Positions 48,680-58,452 are shown, counted from the first letter of the stretch. The stretch is DNA of 64,000 nt from Clostridiales bacterium (GCA_015069485.1 SVIM01000005.1:1-64000); one strand, 5' to 3'. Program-made: numbers and translations. The notes: generated by a model not told the origin, from the letters alone.

Positions 48680-50035
48680 TTAGTTTTTATTTGAGTGTAT
48701 GGGCGCAGGAATAAGCCCACCTCTGTTAATAAACTTTTCGCTCGATTCGTTATGAACGGGCATAATGGGCGCTCTGCCTAAAAGCCCACCAAAGTTTACG
48801 CAGTCCCCAACGGTTTTATTAGGTGCAGGAATAATTCTAACGGCAGTAGTTTTGTTATTTATCATACCAATCGCCGCCTCGTCTGCAATAATAGCGCTTA
48901 TCGTAGATGCGGTAGTATCGCCGGGTACTGCAATCATATCTAAGCCTACTGAGCAAACCGCAGTCATAGCTTCAAGCTTGTCTATACAAAGAGTTCCCCT
49001 TTCTGCAGCTTCTATCATACCAATATCTTCAGATACGGGAATAAACGCGCCCGAAAGTCCGCCAACCTTAGAGCTTGCCATAACGCCACCCTTTTTTACC
49101 GCGTCGTTAAGCATTGCAAGACAAGCCGTAGTTCCGTGTGTTCCTACAACCTCCAAGCCCATCTCTTCAAGAATTTGCGCAACTGAATCTCCCCTTGCGG
49201 GCGTAGGCGCAAGCGATAAATCAACAATACCAAATTGTGCGTTAAGGCGTTTTGCTGCTTCTTTTGCAACTAATTGTCCAGCTCTCGTTATTTTAAAGGC
49301 AGTTCTTTTAATCATTTCTGCCAAATCAGTTAAATTAGCGTTAGGAATTTTTTCGATAGCGTGCTGAACAACGCCGGGACCGGAAACGCCTACGTTAATT
49401 ACGGTATCGCTTTCACCAACGCCGTGGAACGCGCCTGCCATAAAAGGGTTATCTTCTACGGCATTGCAAAATACTACCAATTTTGCGCAACCAAAACCGT
49501 CGTTATCTTTTGTAGCTTGAGCAGTTTGTTTAATGATTTGTCCCATTAACTTAACTGCATCCATATTTATACCCGATTTTGAAGAGCCAACGTTTATAGA
49601 TGAGCAAAGCCTTTCAGTATCGGCTAAAACTTGAGGAATAGTTTTAATAAATTCAACCTCATAATCTGCCATCCCCTTATGAACAAGCGCAGAATAGCCT
49701 CCTAAAAAATCAATGCCTAAATTTTTTGCCGCGTTATCTAACGCCTTACCGATTAAATAGGATTTATTTGCAAACGGAGAGCAAATTAAGCTTGCAGGAG
49801 TAACCGATACCCTTTTATTAACGATAGGAATACCGTATTCCCTTGACAAGTCGTAAGCAACCTTAACAATGTTTTCCGCCTTTTTGCAAACGGTGTCGTA
49901 AACCTTTTGCGCCGTTGCTTCTGCGCTACCGCTTATGCAGGGCAAAAGGGAAATACCCATAGTAATCGTGCGGATATCAAGGTGCTCCCTTTCTATCATA
50001 TTAACAGTTTCTAAAACGTCGTTTTGATTAAACAT
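48680..50035 (-). CDS. UPF0210 (DUF711) PFL family protein
   Basis: Conserved protein of unknown function related to the PFL/RNR fold. Conserved sections include [47 protein letters not shown], and AVPGDT. 451 residues is typical. It follows the ACT-domain protein by 10 bases, a pair conserved widely. Confidence 0.92.
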   Translation of the reverse strand: MFNQNDVLETVNMIEREHLDIRTITMGISLLPCISGSAEATAQKVYDTVCKKAENIVKVAYDLSREYGIPIVNKRVSVTPASLICSPFANKSYLIGKALDNAAKNLGIDFLGGYSALVHKGMADYEVEFIKTIPQVLADTERLCSSINVGSSKSGINMDAVKLMGQIIKQTAQATKDNDGFGCAKLVVFCNAVEDNPFMAGAFHGVGESDTVINVGVSGPGVVQHAIEKIPNANLTDLAEMIKRTAFKITRAGQLVAKEAAKRLNAQFGIVDLSLAPTPARGDSVAQILEEMGLEVVGTHGTTACLAMLNDAVKKGGVMASSKVGGLSGAFIPVSEDIGMIEAAERGTLCIDKLEAMTAVCSVGLDMIAVPGDTTASTISAIIADEAAIGMINNKTTAVRIIPAPNKTVGDCVNFGGLLGRAPIMPVHNESSEKFINRGGLIPAPIHSNKN

Positions 50036-50045
50036 AATTCACCCG

Positions 50046-50315
50046 TTAAATTTTGTGCATTGCGTTAAAAATCGCTTCGTGCTGAACGTGAATAGACATA
50101 CCAATAGCTTTACCCAAATTTTCGCACTCGTCTGCAAGCGTTGCAAGCTCGCAATTAGCCGTTGCCAAATCAACCATCATTATCATTGCAAAATATTCTT
50201 GCATAATCGTTTGGCTAATATCTAAAACGTTCACACCCTTTTCAGCAAGAAAGGTGCTTACCTTTGAAATAATTCCGGTTTTATCTTTTCCTACAACAGT
50301 AACAACTGCTTTCAT
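50046..50315 (-). CDS. ACT domain protein (UPF0237)
   Basis: 89-residue stand-alone ACT domain beginning MKAVVTVVGKDKTGIISKVS. ACT domains often bind amino acids and regulate enzymes. Always next to the UPF0210 gene in many Firmicutes, so a shared unknown task is likely. AGGGAGA precedes the ATG. Confidence 0.93.
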   Translation of the reverse strand: MKAVVTVVGKDKTGIISKVSTFLAEKGVNVLDISQTIMQEYFAMIMMVDLATANCELATLADECENLGKAIGMSIHVQHEAIFNAMHKI

Positions 50316-50339
50316 TATTGTATCTCCCTAAAAGTAAAT

Positions 50340-51002
50340 TTAAATTTTAAAAAAATTATATATATCAGAAATAGTTTGCTTATAATCAAGCGACCAATCG
50401 GGTATAACGCCGTAAACGTCGTCTAAATCAAAACAACCGTATTCCTTTGCTCTACTGTCTTTACTAATATTTCTGTTATCGCCCAAAACGTAAATGCAAT
50501 TTTCGGGTACGGTTACAATACTTGTTGAATTATAAGATAAATTTGGGTTATTGTATTGCTCGTCAATATAATCTTCCTCAAATAATACAAAATCGCTACT
50601 TCCCGCGTATTTAATGTAAAGCTGACCCCTATAAAGATATAGCGAGTCGCCTTCCATACCAATAACGCGCTTAATTATAGCTACTTCCTCACCTTCGTTT
50701 TCAACGGCAATAACTACGACGTCGCCCCTTTCAGGCGTTGCAAATTTATTTACAAAAACGTAATCTCCACCCTTTTCGGTTTCGGTTGCCGCGCCGTAAA
50801 AGTTAGGCATCATAGAATCGCCTACTACGTAAACGCCCATAAAGAACACGGTAAAAATAAGTCTTGCACCCAAAATTATTAATATAATGAAGAGCAAGGC
50901 GTTTATAAGCGTGCCCAAAAAGCCGTTTTTTTTCTTACTTGCTACTGCTTCTTCAGTTTTTATTTCTTCAATATTATTTTCTTCTATTATTTTATCATCC
51001 AT
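50340..51002 (-). CDS. lepB: Signal peptidase I
   Basis: Removes signal peptides on the outer face of the membrane. One membrane helix (residues 30-56) is followed by GDSMMPNF with Ser63, RGDVVVI, and IIKRVIGMEGD with Lys111, then GDNRNISKDSR. The cytoplasmic N-terminus of about 25 residues is acidic. 220 residues, single helix type of Gram-positives. Confidence 0.94.
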   Translation of the reverse strand: MDDKIIEENNIEEIKTEEAVASKKKNGFLGTLINALLFIILIILGARLIFTVFFMGVYVVGDSMMPNFYGAATETEKGGDYVFVNKFATPERGDVVVIAVENEGEEVAIIKRVIGMEGDSLYLYRGQLYIKYAGSSDFVLFEEDYIDEQYNNPNLSYNSTSIVTVPENCIYVLGDNRNISKDSRAKEYGCFDLDDVYGVIPDWSLDYKQTISDIYNFFKI

Positions 51003-51003
51003 A

Positions 51004-52680
51004 TTAAAGCCACATTACGTTATTAATTGCATATTTATTTTTGCACGAAATAGAAAATTCCAGTTTAGAGGCAAAGCTATTTAACGGCGCGCCGTTTTCA
51101 GTTTTAAAATAACTACTTTTTAAAATTACGTTTTGCCAAACACCGCCAACAACCTTTACGCTTACCGCATAAATTTCGTTATTAATAATATCGCGCATTA
51201 AAAAACTAATTTTAGAATCGGTATCGCAAAATACGTCAAGCTTTAAAACCGAATCTTCGTTGGGAGAATATCTGGGGCTATTTATTCTGTAAGTCGTAAG
51301 TCCGCATTCTGAATAAATACCTTCAATATTTTTTGCCTTTTTAACTACTTTAGGTAAATAATCGTTATTTAGAAGGAAAATTTTGCTTAAAGCGTATTCG
51401 TTTCGGTTAGTCATTATAAAGCAATCTACGTTATTCTTTGAAGTATACATAACCCTACACTTAGATTGCATATTTCTAAATTTACCCGATATTTTTTTAA
51501 CGGAAATTCTTGACCAAACCGTAAACCCGTTAGAATAAGTCGCATAGCAAAAGGCGTAAACTATCGAGGTTTTTTCGTAAACGTCTAAATAAAATCTATG
51601 CGTATACGGTTTTGTTTGTCCTTTATACTTTGCAAGACTCCACTCTCTTAAAGCCGATTCCTTACAGTCTTCCGCTACGTATAATCCAAACTTTTCAACC
51701 GTGCCGGCTTCGTCAAAAATCGCATCGGCAACTAAATTATCGTTTTCGTCTACGGTAATATTTATTTCAGAGGGTTTAGGTAAAAATACGTGCCTGCCTT
51801 TTACGTTTTTGTCTAAAAACATAAACATATCACAGCAAGCCTCAATACCCATAAACCCACTAAATTTAACGGAATACGCTATCATGCTTTGCTTTAAATA
51901 CTTATCGTTTATGCGTGAAAAGGTATCGTGAGCCCTGTCGTAATCAAAGCGATAATCGTTAACGGAGCAAAGCATTAATACGGGGCATTTTATATACGGA
52001 GCGTATGCCTGAGAATCAATACCCGCAATAAAACGGTATCTTTCTTCGTCTAAAACAGGCTCTGCCGTGCTTGATTTATTATAGCCCTCGTAAGCCTTCC
52101 ATCCCGCCGCGCTAATAGTAACTGCACAGGAAAAGTTTACTGAAGCAATAAGCTTCCACGCAATTTCGCCACCGTCTCTAATGCCAACGACGCCAATTTT
52201 TCCACCGTTTAAGCGTTCATTTAAGTAATTATAGGCGTATCTTCCTACGCTAACCCACTCATACCACGAGGTTTTATCAGCACTTTCGTCAACAAAGTCC
52301 TTTCTTCTTCCCGCTTGCGCTAAATTAGCATAATATACGTTTGCAGGGTAAACGGTATAGTTTTCAGTACCGTCAACCTTACCCCTATAATCTACCATAA
52401 AGGCCGAATACCCGTTTTTAACAAAGTATTTTAACAGCTCTTCGTCAATAGTATCGTAGCTGTCGGGCAAAATTAAAATGCACTCTGTTGAAGTAAAGTT
52501 TATAGGCTCGGCGTATGCGCCGAAAACGGAAACTCTGCCCTTTCCCGTATCTCTACCGTCAAATCTAATATATTGAATTTTTACTTCTCCGTCAACCTTC
52601 TCGCCTAAAACTTTAGCGTTTAAAGGTAATGTATCGTCAAAGTTTTTCCATAATGATATGGGAGTTAAAATGTTTGACAC
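51004..52680 (-). CDS. Alpha/beta-hydrolase-fold protein lacking the catalytic serine
   Basis: 558 residues. About 70-310 resembles the acetyl-xylan esterase/X-Pro peptidase hydrolase fold: LLKYFVKNGYSAFMVDYRGK, the helix YAYNYLNERL, then VGIRDGGEIAWKL where the nucleophile elbow G-x-S-x-G-G reads G-I-R-D-G-G, and CPVLMLCSVNDYRFD. Arg stands for Ser and no His is found in the expected loop. The rest, about 310-558, looks like beta-sandwich modules. It starts at GTG 52680 with AAGGAG. It has no signal peptide. Likely a non-catalytic or differently catalytic protein; role unknown. Confidence 0.7.
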   Translation of the reverse strand: MSNILTPISLWKNFDDTLPLNAKVLGEKVDGEVKIQYIRFDGRDTGKGRVSVFGAYAEPINFTSTECILILPDSYDTIDEELLKYFVKNGYSAFMVDYRGKVDGTENYTVYPANVYYANLAQAGRRKDFVDESADKTSWYEWVSVGRYAYNYLNERLNGGKIGVVGIRDGGEIAWKLIASVNFSCAVTISAAGWKAYEGYNKSSTAEPVLDEERYRFIAGIDSQAYAPYIKCPVLMLCSVNDYRFDYDRAHDTFSRINDKYLKQSMIAYSVKFSGFMGIEACCDMFMFLDKNVKGRHVFLPKPSEINITVDENDNLVADAIFDEAGTVEKFGLYVAEDCKESALREWSLAKYKGQTKPYTHRFYLDVYEKTSIVYAFCYATYSNGFTVWSRISVKKISGKFRNMQSKCRVMYTSKNNVDCFIMTNRNEYALSKIFLLNNDYLPKVVKKAKNIEGIYSECGLTTYRINSPRYSPNEDSVLKLDVFCDTDSKISFLMRDIINNEIYAVSVKVVGGVWQNVILKSSYFKTENGAPLNSFASKLEFSISCKNKYAINNVMWL

Positions 52681-52689
52681 AATTGCTCC

Positions 52690-55356
52690 TTAATAACTAA
52701 TTTGCACGGTAGATCCGTGGCTTTCAGTTGCTTTATTAACTGTAATTTTACTGTTTATTCTATGCTTTAATTCCTCAACGTGAGAAATTATACCTATTGT
52801 AAACTGTTGGCTTTTAAGCTTTTCTAAAGCGTCCATAACGGTATCGATAAGCGTATTGTCCAAAGTTCCAAAGCCCTCGTCTAAGAAGAAAAATTCTATC
52901 GAGCGTAATGCTTTTGCGCATATCGTTGATGAAAGAGCCAAAGCAAGCGACAGCGAAACTAAAAATGTTTCCCCGCCAGAAAGGGTGTTTACCCCCCTTA
53001 AATTGCCACAATCGAAATTATCGCCGACGAAAAAGTTATCTTTATAAGTTAAAAAGTATCTGCCCGAGGTTAGCTTTAATAAAGAACCTGAAGCGAGTGA
53101 AGATATCTCATAAAGATATTCCTTTGCAATAAATTCTAAAAATTTATTGTTTTTAATTAAATCCTTTAATTGATAAACTAAATTCCTTTCCGCCGAAAGA
53201 TCTTCGTAAACTTTTAAAAGTTGATTTTTCGTATTTAGCCTTGCTTTTAAATCTTGATGATGCTTTTGCAAAACGGCAAGCTTACTGTTTAAATTGTTTA
53301 AACTTTCTTCTAAAGAATTTTTTAAGCTTTCAGCGCTGTAAACTTCTTCTTGATTTATATTTAATATTCCGTCGAATTTTAGCAGCTCCTTTTCTTTATT
53401 TTCAGCAACCGCCAAAGCCGATTCAAATTGCGAAATACTTTCTTCCGCTTCTACCCTTTCAAATTGCATAATCAATTTTTTGCAATCGTCAACACAGGTA
53501 AAGTTAGCGTTTTTAAGGCCTAATTCAAAATCTTCTTTTAACTTATTAAGCTCTAACTCGTAAGTGGTTTTTTGCGAAGATAAAGAAGTTATTAATATTT
53601 CAATTTGCTTCAATTCATCTTCAAACTTGTCTTTTTGCGTTAATAAGTTTTGTTTGTTGGTATTAAGGTCATCAAGCTTTGCTCTTTCGCTTTCAATTAC
53701 GAAGGCAAAATCTAAATTGTCGCTACCAAAAGCTTGTTTTAATTTATTGCAAATATCAAGCCTTTCGCGCGATCTTTCTTCGCCGTCAGCTTTAATTCTA
53801 ACAAGCTCTAAATCGCCGTTTTTTATTTCAGTTTCAACCCTTGCAATTTGACTTTTAATTTGCAAAATTTTGCTATTAATTTGGTCTTTTTTGTCCAAAT
53901 TTTCTTTAATAACTTTAAACTCGTTTAAAATTTTAACAGAATTGACGTCCTTAACTTCTAAAATTCTTTTTTCGTAAAGTTTAATTTGTTCGTCAAAGCG
54001 TTTTTTAATATACTTATATAATTCAGAGCCGTCTTCAAAAATTTTAATATCAGAACGCAAATCTGCGTAAATGTTAATTTGCTTTATATATTCTTCCTTT
54101 AAAATTACATCTGTGTATTTAGATTTAACAAAGGTTTCGATATCGTCAACGGAAATTTCTTGAATTTTATTAGTATCATCCGTTAATTCGCCGTTTAAAG
54201 ATGCTAACTTTTGATTTAAAGCTTCTAAATTGCTTTTAACTTTTGCAAATTGCTTTCTTAACTCAACGAGCTTATTATTTACTCCGTTTAACTTTTCAGG
54301 TAAATCTATAACGGATTCCAGCTTACCTAAAAGCATAGAGGATTTTGCAATATTTTTATCAAATTTAGCGTCTTCAATTTTCTTTAAAACTAAATTGTAA
54401 GCTTCGCTTAGCTCTATCCTTTTAGCTTCGTATTTTAAAATTTCTTCAGCAGTACGATTAATTAAAGCCGTTTTATCGCAAATTGCTTCATAATTTTTAT
54501 AACAAAGCTTTGCACTTTCGATTAAGCTTATAGATTTTTTAAGCTCGTCTATATCCAGCTTTTTTAAGCGTAAATTTTCTAACTCACCTTTAACTTCTAA
54601 AAGCTCACTCTTTTTATCAAAAAGCGCACGGAGCTCGTTAAATCGCTTATTCGCTTCGTCAACCTTATCTTTAAGGCACAAAATTTCGTTATTTGTATCA
54701 TCTATGTCTGATTTAGTACTTTCTAAAAGCTCAAAATTTACGTCTTCATATACCGAAAGCTTGCCTAAAAGCTCGTTATAAGCGATATCGACTTCCTTTT
54801 CTTTAATAAAAAGCTTTTCCTTAAGCTTATTTCCGTATTTAGAAAGGGAAAATAATCTTTCGATTAATTTAATTCTTTCACTCGTTTGCGATTTTACGAA
54901 TTGAGCAAACTCACCTTGCGGAAGCGCAATACACTTTCTAAAATCTTCAGCTTCTAAGCCGATTATTGAAATTATATTGCTTTTAACTGAAGTAGCGTTA
55001 TCGGCAATACATAAATTTTTATTTAAATCGTATAAGCTTGCCTTGTGCGTACCGCTTTTATTTTTCTTTAAAGTACGCTCCACTAAAAATATTTTTCTTT
55101 CGCCTTCGTAGGTAATTTCAAACTTAAATTTAACCTCAAGTGCGTCACTTTTATAATTTATTATATCGGTTTTTTCTTTACTTCTGTCAATATCGCCGTA
55201 TAGGGCAAAATTAATACTGTCTAATATAGTGCTTTTGCCACTACCGGTATCGCCAAAAATTCCAAAAATGCCGTTTTTGGTTAAATTTTCAAAATCAATA
55301 ACAGCTTTTTCAGAAAAACTGTTAATTCCACAAAATTCTAATTTTAACGGTTTCAT
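52690..55356 (-). CDS. sbcC: Exonuclease SbcC (Rad50-like) without CxxC hook
   Basis: ATPase partner of SbcD in double-strand end and hairpin processing. Walker A FGDTGSGKST lies at residues 34-43, then long coiled coils, the signature LSGGETFLVSLSLALALSS, and Walker B FFFLDEGFGTLD. 888 residues is shorter than E. coli SbcC. At the centre, where CPxC zinc-hook motif is expected, no CxxC is found; the nearest, CVDDC, is off-centre. ATGA overlap with sbcD. Confidence 0.93.
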   Translation of the reverse strand: MKPLKLEFCGINSFSEKAVIDFENLTKNGIFGIFGDTGSGKSTILDSINFALYGDIDRSKEKTDIINYKSDALEVKFKFEITYEGERKIFLVERTLKKNKSGTHKASLYDLNKNLCIADNATSVKSNIISIIGLEAEDFRKCIALPQGEFAQFVKSQTSERIKLIERLFSLSKYGNKLKEKLFIKEKEVDIAYNELLGKLSVYEDVNFELLESTKSDIDDTNNEILCLKDKVDEANKRFNELRALFDKKSELLEVKGELENLRLKKLDIDELKKSISLIESAKLCYKNYEAICDKTALINRTAEEILKYEAKRIELSEAYNLVLKKIEDAKFDKNIAKSSMLLGKLESVIDLPEKLNGVNNKLVELRKQFAKVKSNLEALNQKLASLNGELTDDTNKIQEISVDDIETFVKSKYTDVILKEEYIKQINIYADLRSDIKIFEDGSELYKYIKKRFDEQIKLYEKRILEVKDVNSVKILNEFKVIKENLDKKDQINSKILQIKSQIARVETEIKNGDLELVRIKADGEERSRERLDICNKLKQAFGSDNLDFAFVIESERAKLDDLNTNKQNLLTQKDKFEDELKQIEILITSLSSQKTTYELELNKLKEDFELGLKNANFTCVDDCKKLIMQFERVEAEESISQFESALAVAENKEKELLKFDGILNINQEEVYSAESLKNSLEESLNNLNSKLAVLQKHHQDLKARLNTKNQLLKVYEDLSAERNLVYQLKDLIKNNKFLEFIAKEYLYEISSLASGSLLKLTSGRYFLTYKDNFFVGDNFDCGNLRGVNTLSGGETFLVSLSLALALSSTICAKALRSIEFFFLDEGFGTLDNTLIDTVMDALEKLKSQQFTIGIISHVEELKHRINSKITVNKATESHGSTVQISY

Positions 55357-56504
55357 TCTTCCTCCGTTAACGATAAAAACAACGCTTTAAGCTCCTGTGA
55401 CGGCAAACCGTCGTATCTTAAGCGATAATAATCGTCAAAGAGCTGTGAGGAAGTTTTATTTTTATTTGAAACTAAAAATTCTTCAGTATTTTGCGTGTCT
55501 ATATTAGTTTTTAACGAAACTAAATTTTTTGCGCTTCTTAAAGCCGTGCTTTGTGTTGCCGTCATAGGCTCGTTTAAATTTAAGGTAAGCTCAACGAAGC
55601 AATTTGTGTAGTTATTTAGCAATTCTATGGCTAAATCTACGCTATCTGCTTGCAATCTTACTAAATTTACTAATTTTGTCAATGCAATTTGTTTAAAGTT
55701 TTTAACTCCCTCTTCATCCAAATCAAAAAGGTTAACCGATTTTTCGGTATTGCTTTCATCAAAGGAAAATTGCATAATCGCGCCAGAATAGTAATAATTA
55801 TTTTTACCGAGCTGTTGGCGTTTATGAAGATGTCCCAACGCGGCATAATCGCAATTAGGGAATAAATTTAACGGCACAACTCTTGCTCCGCCTAAATCAA
55901 TCTCTCTTTCAGTATCAGAAACCGAACCGCCTGCAGCAAAAATATGCGACATAAATATTGACGGTATGCTTTCTTCTTTCCCTATTTCGCCTAAATTAAT
56001 CCAGCGTTCAATTTTTTCGTTAAAGCTTTCGTTGGTTTTGCCTTCTTTAAATCTTGCTTCGTTAGGGTACGGCAAGGTATTTACAAAAACCTTTTCTCCC
56101 TTTTTATTTTTAAATATAACAAAGCCTTCGCCTGATTTTATAGGATAAGTATTTCCCCTTTCCTTACATGATACGGCGCATAAATTATTGCCTATTATAT
56201 AAATATTTAACTCTTCAATAAGCTTTGATGCAGCGGTAAGCCTTACGTAATCGTCGTGGTTGCCACTAATTACTAAAACTGCACTATGCTTTGCAATTTC
56301 CTTAACGCTATTATAAAAAATTTCTTCCGCTTCGGCGGACGGCGTGTATGTATCAAAAATATCGCCGGCAACTAAAACTAAATCAACCGTTTCATTTTTG
56401 CACAATTCAGCTATTTCTAAAAGAACGGCTTTGTGTTCTTCATAGCGATCTCTTCCCATAAGTTTTTTACCGATATGCCAATCGGAGGTGTGCAAAATTT
56501 TCAT
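55353..56504 (-). CDS. sbcD: Exonuclease SbcD (Mre11-like)
   Basis: Metallophosphoesterase nuclease subunit. TSDWHIG (residues 6-12), VAGDIFD, SGNHDD and YAALGHLHKRQ are the metal-binding motifs. 383 residues is typical. It is the first gene of the sbcDC operon, with AGGAAG before the ATG. Confidence 0.95.
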   Translation of the reverse strand: MKILHTSDWHIGKKLMGRDRYEEHKAVLLEIAELCKNETVDLVLVAGDIFDTYTPSAEAEEIFYNSVKEIAKHSAVLVISGNHDDYVRLTAASKLIEELNIYIIGNNLCAVSCKERGNTYPIKSGEGFVIFKNKKGEKVFVNTLPYPNEARFKEGKTNESFNEKIERWINLGEIGKEESIPSIFMSHIFAAGGSVSDTEREIDLGGARVVPLNLFPNCDYAALGHLHKRQQLGKNNYYYSGAIMQFSFDESNTEKSVNLFDLDEEGVKNFKQIALTKLVNLVRLQADSVDLAIELLNNYTNCFVELTLNLNEPMTATQSTALRSAKNLVSLKTNIDTQNTEEFLVSNKNKTSSQLFDDYYRLRYDGLPSQELKALFLSLTEEE

Positions 56505-56537
56505 ATCTTCCTAAATTCAAAATATGCTTTGATTGTA

Positions 56538-56586
56538 TTGATTTTTTTTGTTTTTACTATTATAATGTATAATACTTCACAGTAAA
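56538..56586. promoter_or_regulatory. Divergent promoters sharing one -10
   Basis: On + strand TTGATT (56538-56543) and TATAAT (56561-56566), 17-base spacer, lead to the loader-like gene. On minus strand TTTACT (56581-56586) and TATAAT (56559-56564), 16-base spacer, lead to sbcDC. The two -10 hexamers overlap by four bases, so polymerase should occupy only one direction at a time. Confidence 0.55.
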
Positions 56587-56635
56587 TACTTTTCCATATA
56601 TTATTATATTCCTTTTTAAGGAATAAATCAAGCAT

Positions 56636-56650
56636 TAAAGCGGAGTTTTA
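56636..56650 (+). repeat. 15-base direct repeat, copy 1, with the ribosome binding site
   Basis: TAAAGCGGAGTTTTA here and again at 58378-58392 flank the gene exactly. This copy holds GGAG, the probable ribosome binding site. The second copy is the left arm of the gene's terminator, so the terminator's right arm can pair with this site. Confidence 0.7.
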
Positions 56651-56655
56651 ATCTA

Positions 56656-58380
56656 ATGACCTTTATTTCAGTTGCGGAAGAACTTACAAAAAAATCTTTT
56701 ACCGCGGTAGAAAACAAATTTATAACTAAATATTTACCTGAATTAGACCCTGTAGCAGTAAAAGTATATTTGTATGGGCTTTATATATGTCAAAACAATT
56801 TAAAATCGTATACTCAAACGGACTTTGCTAATGCTTTAAATATTACGGAAGAACAGCTTTTGTACTTCTTTAAATATTTAGAAGAATACGAGCTTGTAAT
56901 TATTATTAACCAATCCCCCTTAGAAGTTAAAATTTTAGATTGCGGAAACGTTTACGGCACACCTAAAAAATATAAGCCTGAAAAATTTGCCGACTTTACT
57001 AAAAGCGTGCAAAGCATTATTAAAAGCAGGATGATTTCTACTAACGAATATATGGAATACTTTTATTTGTTAGAAGAATATAACTTTGATAAAGACGCGC
57101 TTTTAATGATTATTACTTATTGCGTAAGCTTAAAAGGGGACGATATTCGCGCGGCATACATAAAAAAGGTAGCAAAAAGCTTTGCCGCAGAAGGTATTAC
57201 CACCGCTAAAAAGGTTGAAGATAAGCTTTCTGCATATACCAACTCCACTCCTTCCTTAATCAATCTTTTTAATGCAGTTGGAATTAACAGAAGTCCTGAC
57301 GTAAACGACGAAAAGTTTTATAAAAAATGGACAAAAGAACTTGGCTTTGAGGACGCTTCTATAATTTTTGCTGCAAAGCAGTTTAAAACAAAAACTATTG
57401 AAAAGATAGATAATGCGCTTGCTGAGCTTTATAAGTATAAAAAATTTGACGTAAAGGAAATTGAAGATTATTGCAAAAATAAAAACTCAGTTTTAAATTC
57501 TACGGTAGAAATTGCAAAAGCTTTGGGTGTTTATATGCAAAATCCTGCGCCTTATATCGAAAATTTTGTAAATATATGGTGTAATTACGGTTTTGAATTT
57601 TCAACCTTGAAAGCTATTGCCAACTATTGTTTTTTACACAATAAAGGTTCTTTTGTCGATATGGACGAATTTATTAAACGCCTTTACGACGAAGGTATTG
57701 TAAATTTTGACGGTGTTAACGAATATATTAGCGCACTTAACGAAAGAGATAATCTTATAAAATCAATTCTCTCCTCTTGCGGACTAACCAGAAAAATTAT
57801 TAACTGGGATATTGAAAGTTTAAACAAATGGAAATCTTGGGGATTTTCAAATGAAATGATTTTAGAAGCAAGCAAAATTTCCGCAGGAAAAAGTAACCCT
57901 ATGGCTTACGTAAACGGCGTTCTTTCTACCTGGAAAAAGGATGGAATTTTATCTTTAAGCCAACTTGAAGAAAAATCGATAAAAGAGCCTACCTATTCCT
58001 CAAGTAAAGCTATAATTGATAAGAGCACGATCGAAAGTCACTATGCCGATTTAAGACATAAAGCCGAAGAAAAAGGCGAAAAGATTTTTGAAAGGGCTAT
58101 GAGCGACGAAGTTTACGGCAAATTACATAAGGAAATTAATTCCCTTACTATTAAGCTTGCCTTTGCCGAAATACGCGACGCAAAATCTGCTGAAGAAATT
58201 AAAAAGAAAATTGGCAATTTAACTAAAAAAGCAAATATGCGCTTAAAGGAGCTTAAAATTAATAAGCTTGATTTTGAACCTAAATACCGTTGCCCTATTT
58301 GCAACGATACCGGTTACGACAAAGACGGTAAACAATGCGTTTGTTTAAAGGAATTCGTATCAAAATTTAACAACCAATAA
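56656..58380 (+). CDS. DnaD-like replication protein fused to a DnaI/DnaC N-terminal zinc domain
   Basis: 574 residues. An N-terminal winged-helix-like part (to about 110) is followed by several DnaD/DnaB-II type helical repeats ending in Y-x5-W or near variants, best seen in YVNGVLSTWKKDGI at about 440. The last 110 residues match the N-terminal domain of DnaI/DnaC loaders: a helical hairpin, then YRCPICNDTGYDKDGKQC and CLKE with Cys546, Cys549, Cys561 and Cys563 as zinc ligands. The AAA+ ATPase that should follow is absent: the stop and a terminator come at once. It probably recruits DnaB helicase. No dnaI ATPase gene is in the window. Confidence 0.8.
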   Translation: MTFISVAEELTKKSFTAVENKFITKYLPELDPVAVKVYLYGLYICQNNLKSYTQTDFANALNITEEQLLYFFKYLEEYELVIIINQSPLEVKILDCGNVYGTPKKYKPEKFADFTKSVQSIIKSRMISTNEYMEYFYLLEEYNFDKDALLMIITYCVSLKGDDIRAAYIKKVAKSFAAEGITTAKKVEDKLSAYTNSTPSLINLFNAVGINRSPDVNDEKFYKKWTKELGFEDASIIFAAKQFKTKTIEKIDNALAELYKYKKFDVKEIEDYCKNKNSVLNSTVEIAKALGVYMQNPAPYIENFVNIWCNYGFEFSTLKAIANYCFLHNKGSFVDMDEFIKRLYDEGIVNFDGVNEYISALNERDNLIKSILSSCGLTRKIINWDIESLNKWKSWGFSNEMILEASKISAGKSNPMAYVNGVLSTWKKDGILSLSQLEEKSIKEPTYSSSKAIIDKSTIESHYADLRHKAEEKGEKIFERAMSDEVYGKLHKEINSLTIKLAFAEIRDAKSAEEIKKKIGNLTKKANMRLKELKINKLDFEPKYRCPICNDTGYDKDGKQCVCLKEFVSKFNNQ

Positions 58381-58392
58381 AGCGGAGTTTTA
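58378..58392 (+). repeat. 15-base direct repeat, copy 2
   Basis: Second copy of the repeat at 56636-56650, here overlapping the stop codon and forming the terminator's left arm and loop. Confidence 0.7.
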
Positions 58393-58402
58393 CTCCGCTT
58401 TT
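58379..58402 (+). terminator. Terminator behind the DnaD/DnaI-like gene
   Basis: Perfect 9-base stem AAAGCGGAG (58379-58387) and CTCCGCTTT (58393-58401) followed by T and A. It overlaps the stop codon. Its right arm is fully complementary to the gene's own ribosome binding site region. Confidence 0.8.
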
Positions 58403-58452
58403 ATCATATTAAAAATTATTTTAAATTTTGTAATAAATGGGGTTAAAAATGT

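Noticed and set aside
48765..49367. 200-codon + strand ORF inside the UPF0210 gene
   Set aside because: Antisense shadow; low-complexity composition rich in Ile, Ala and Ser.
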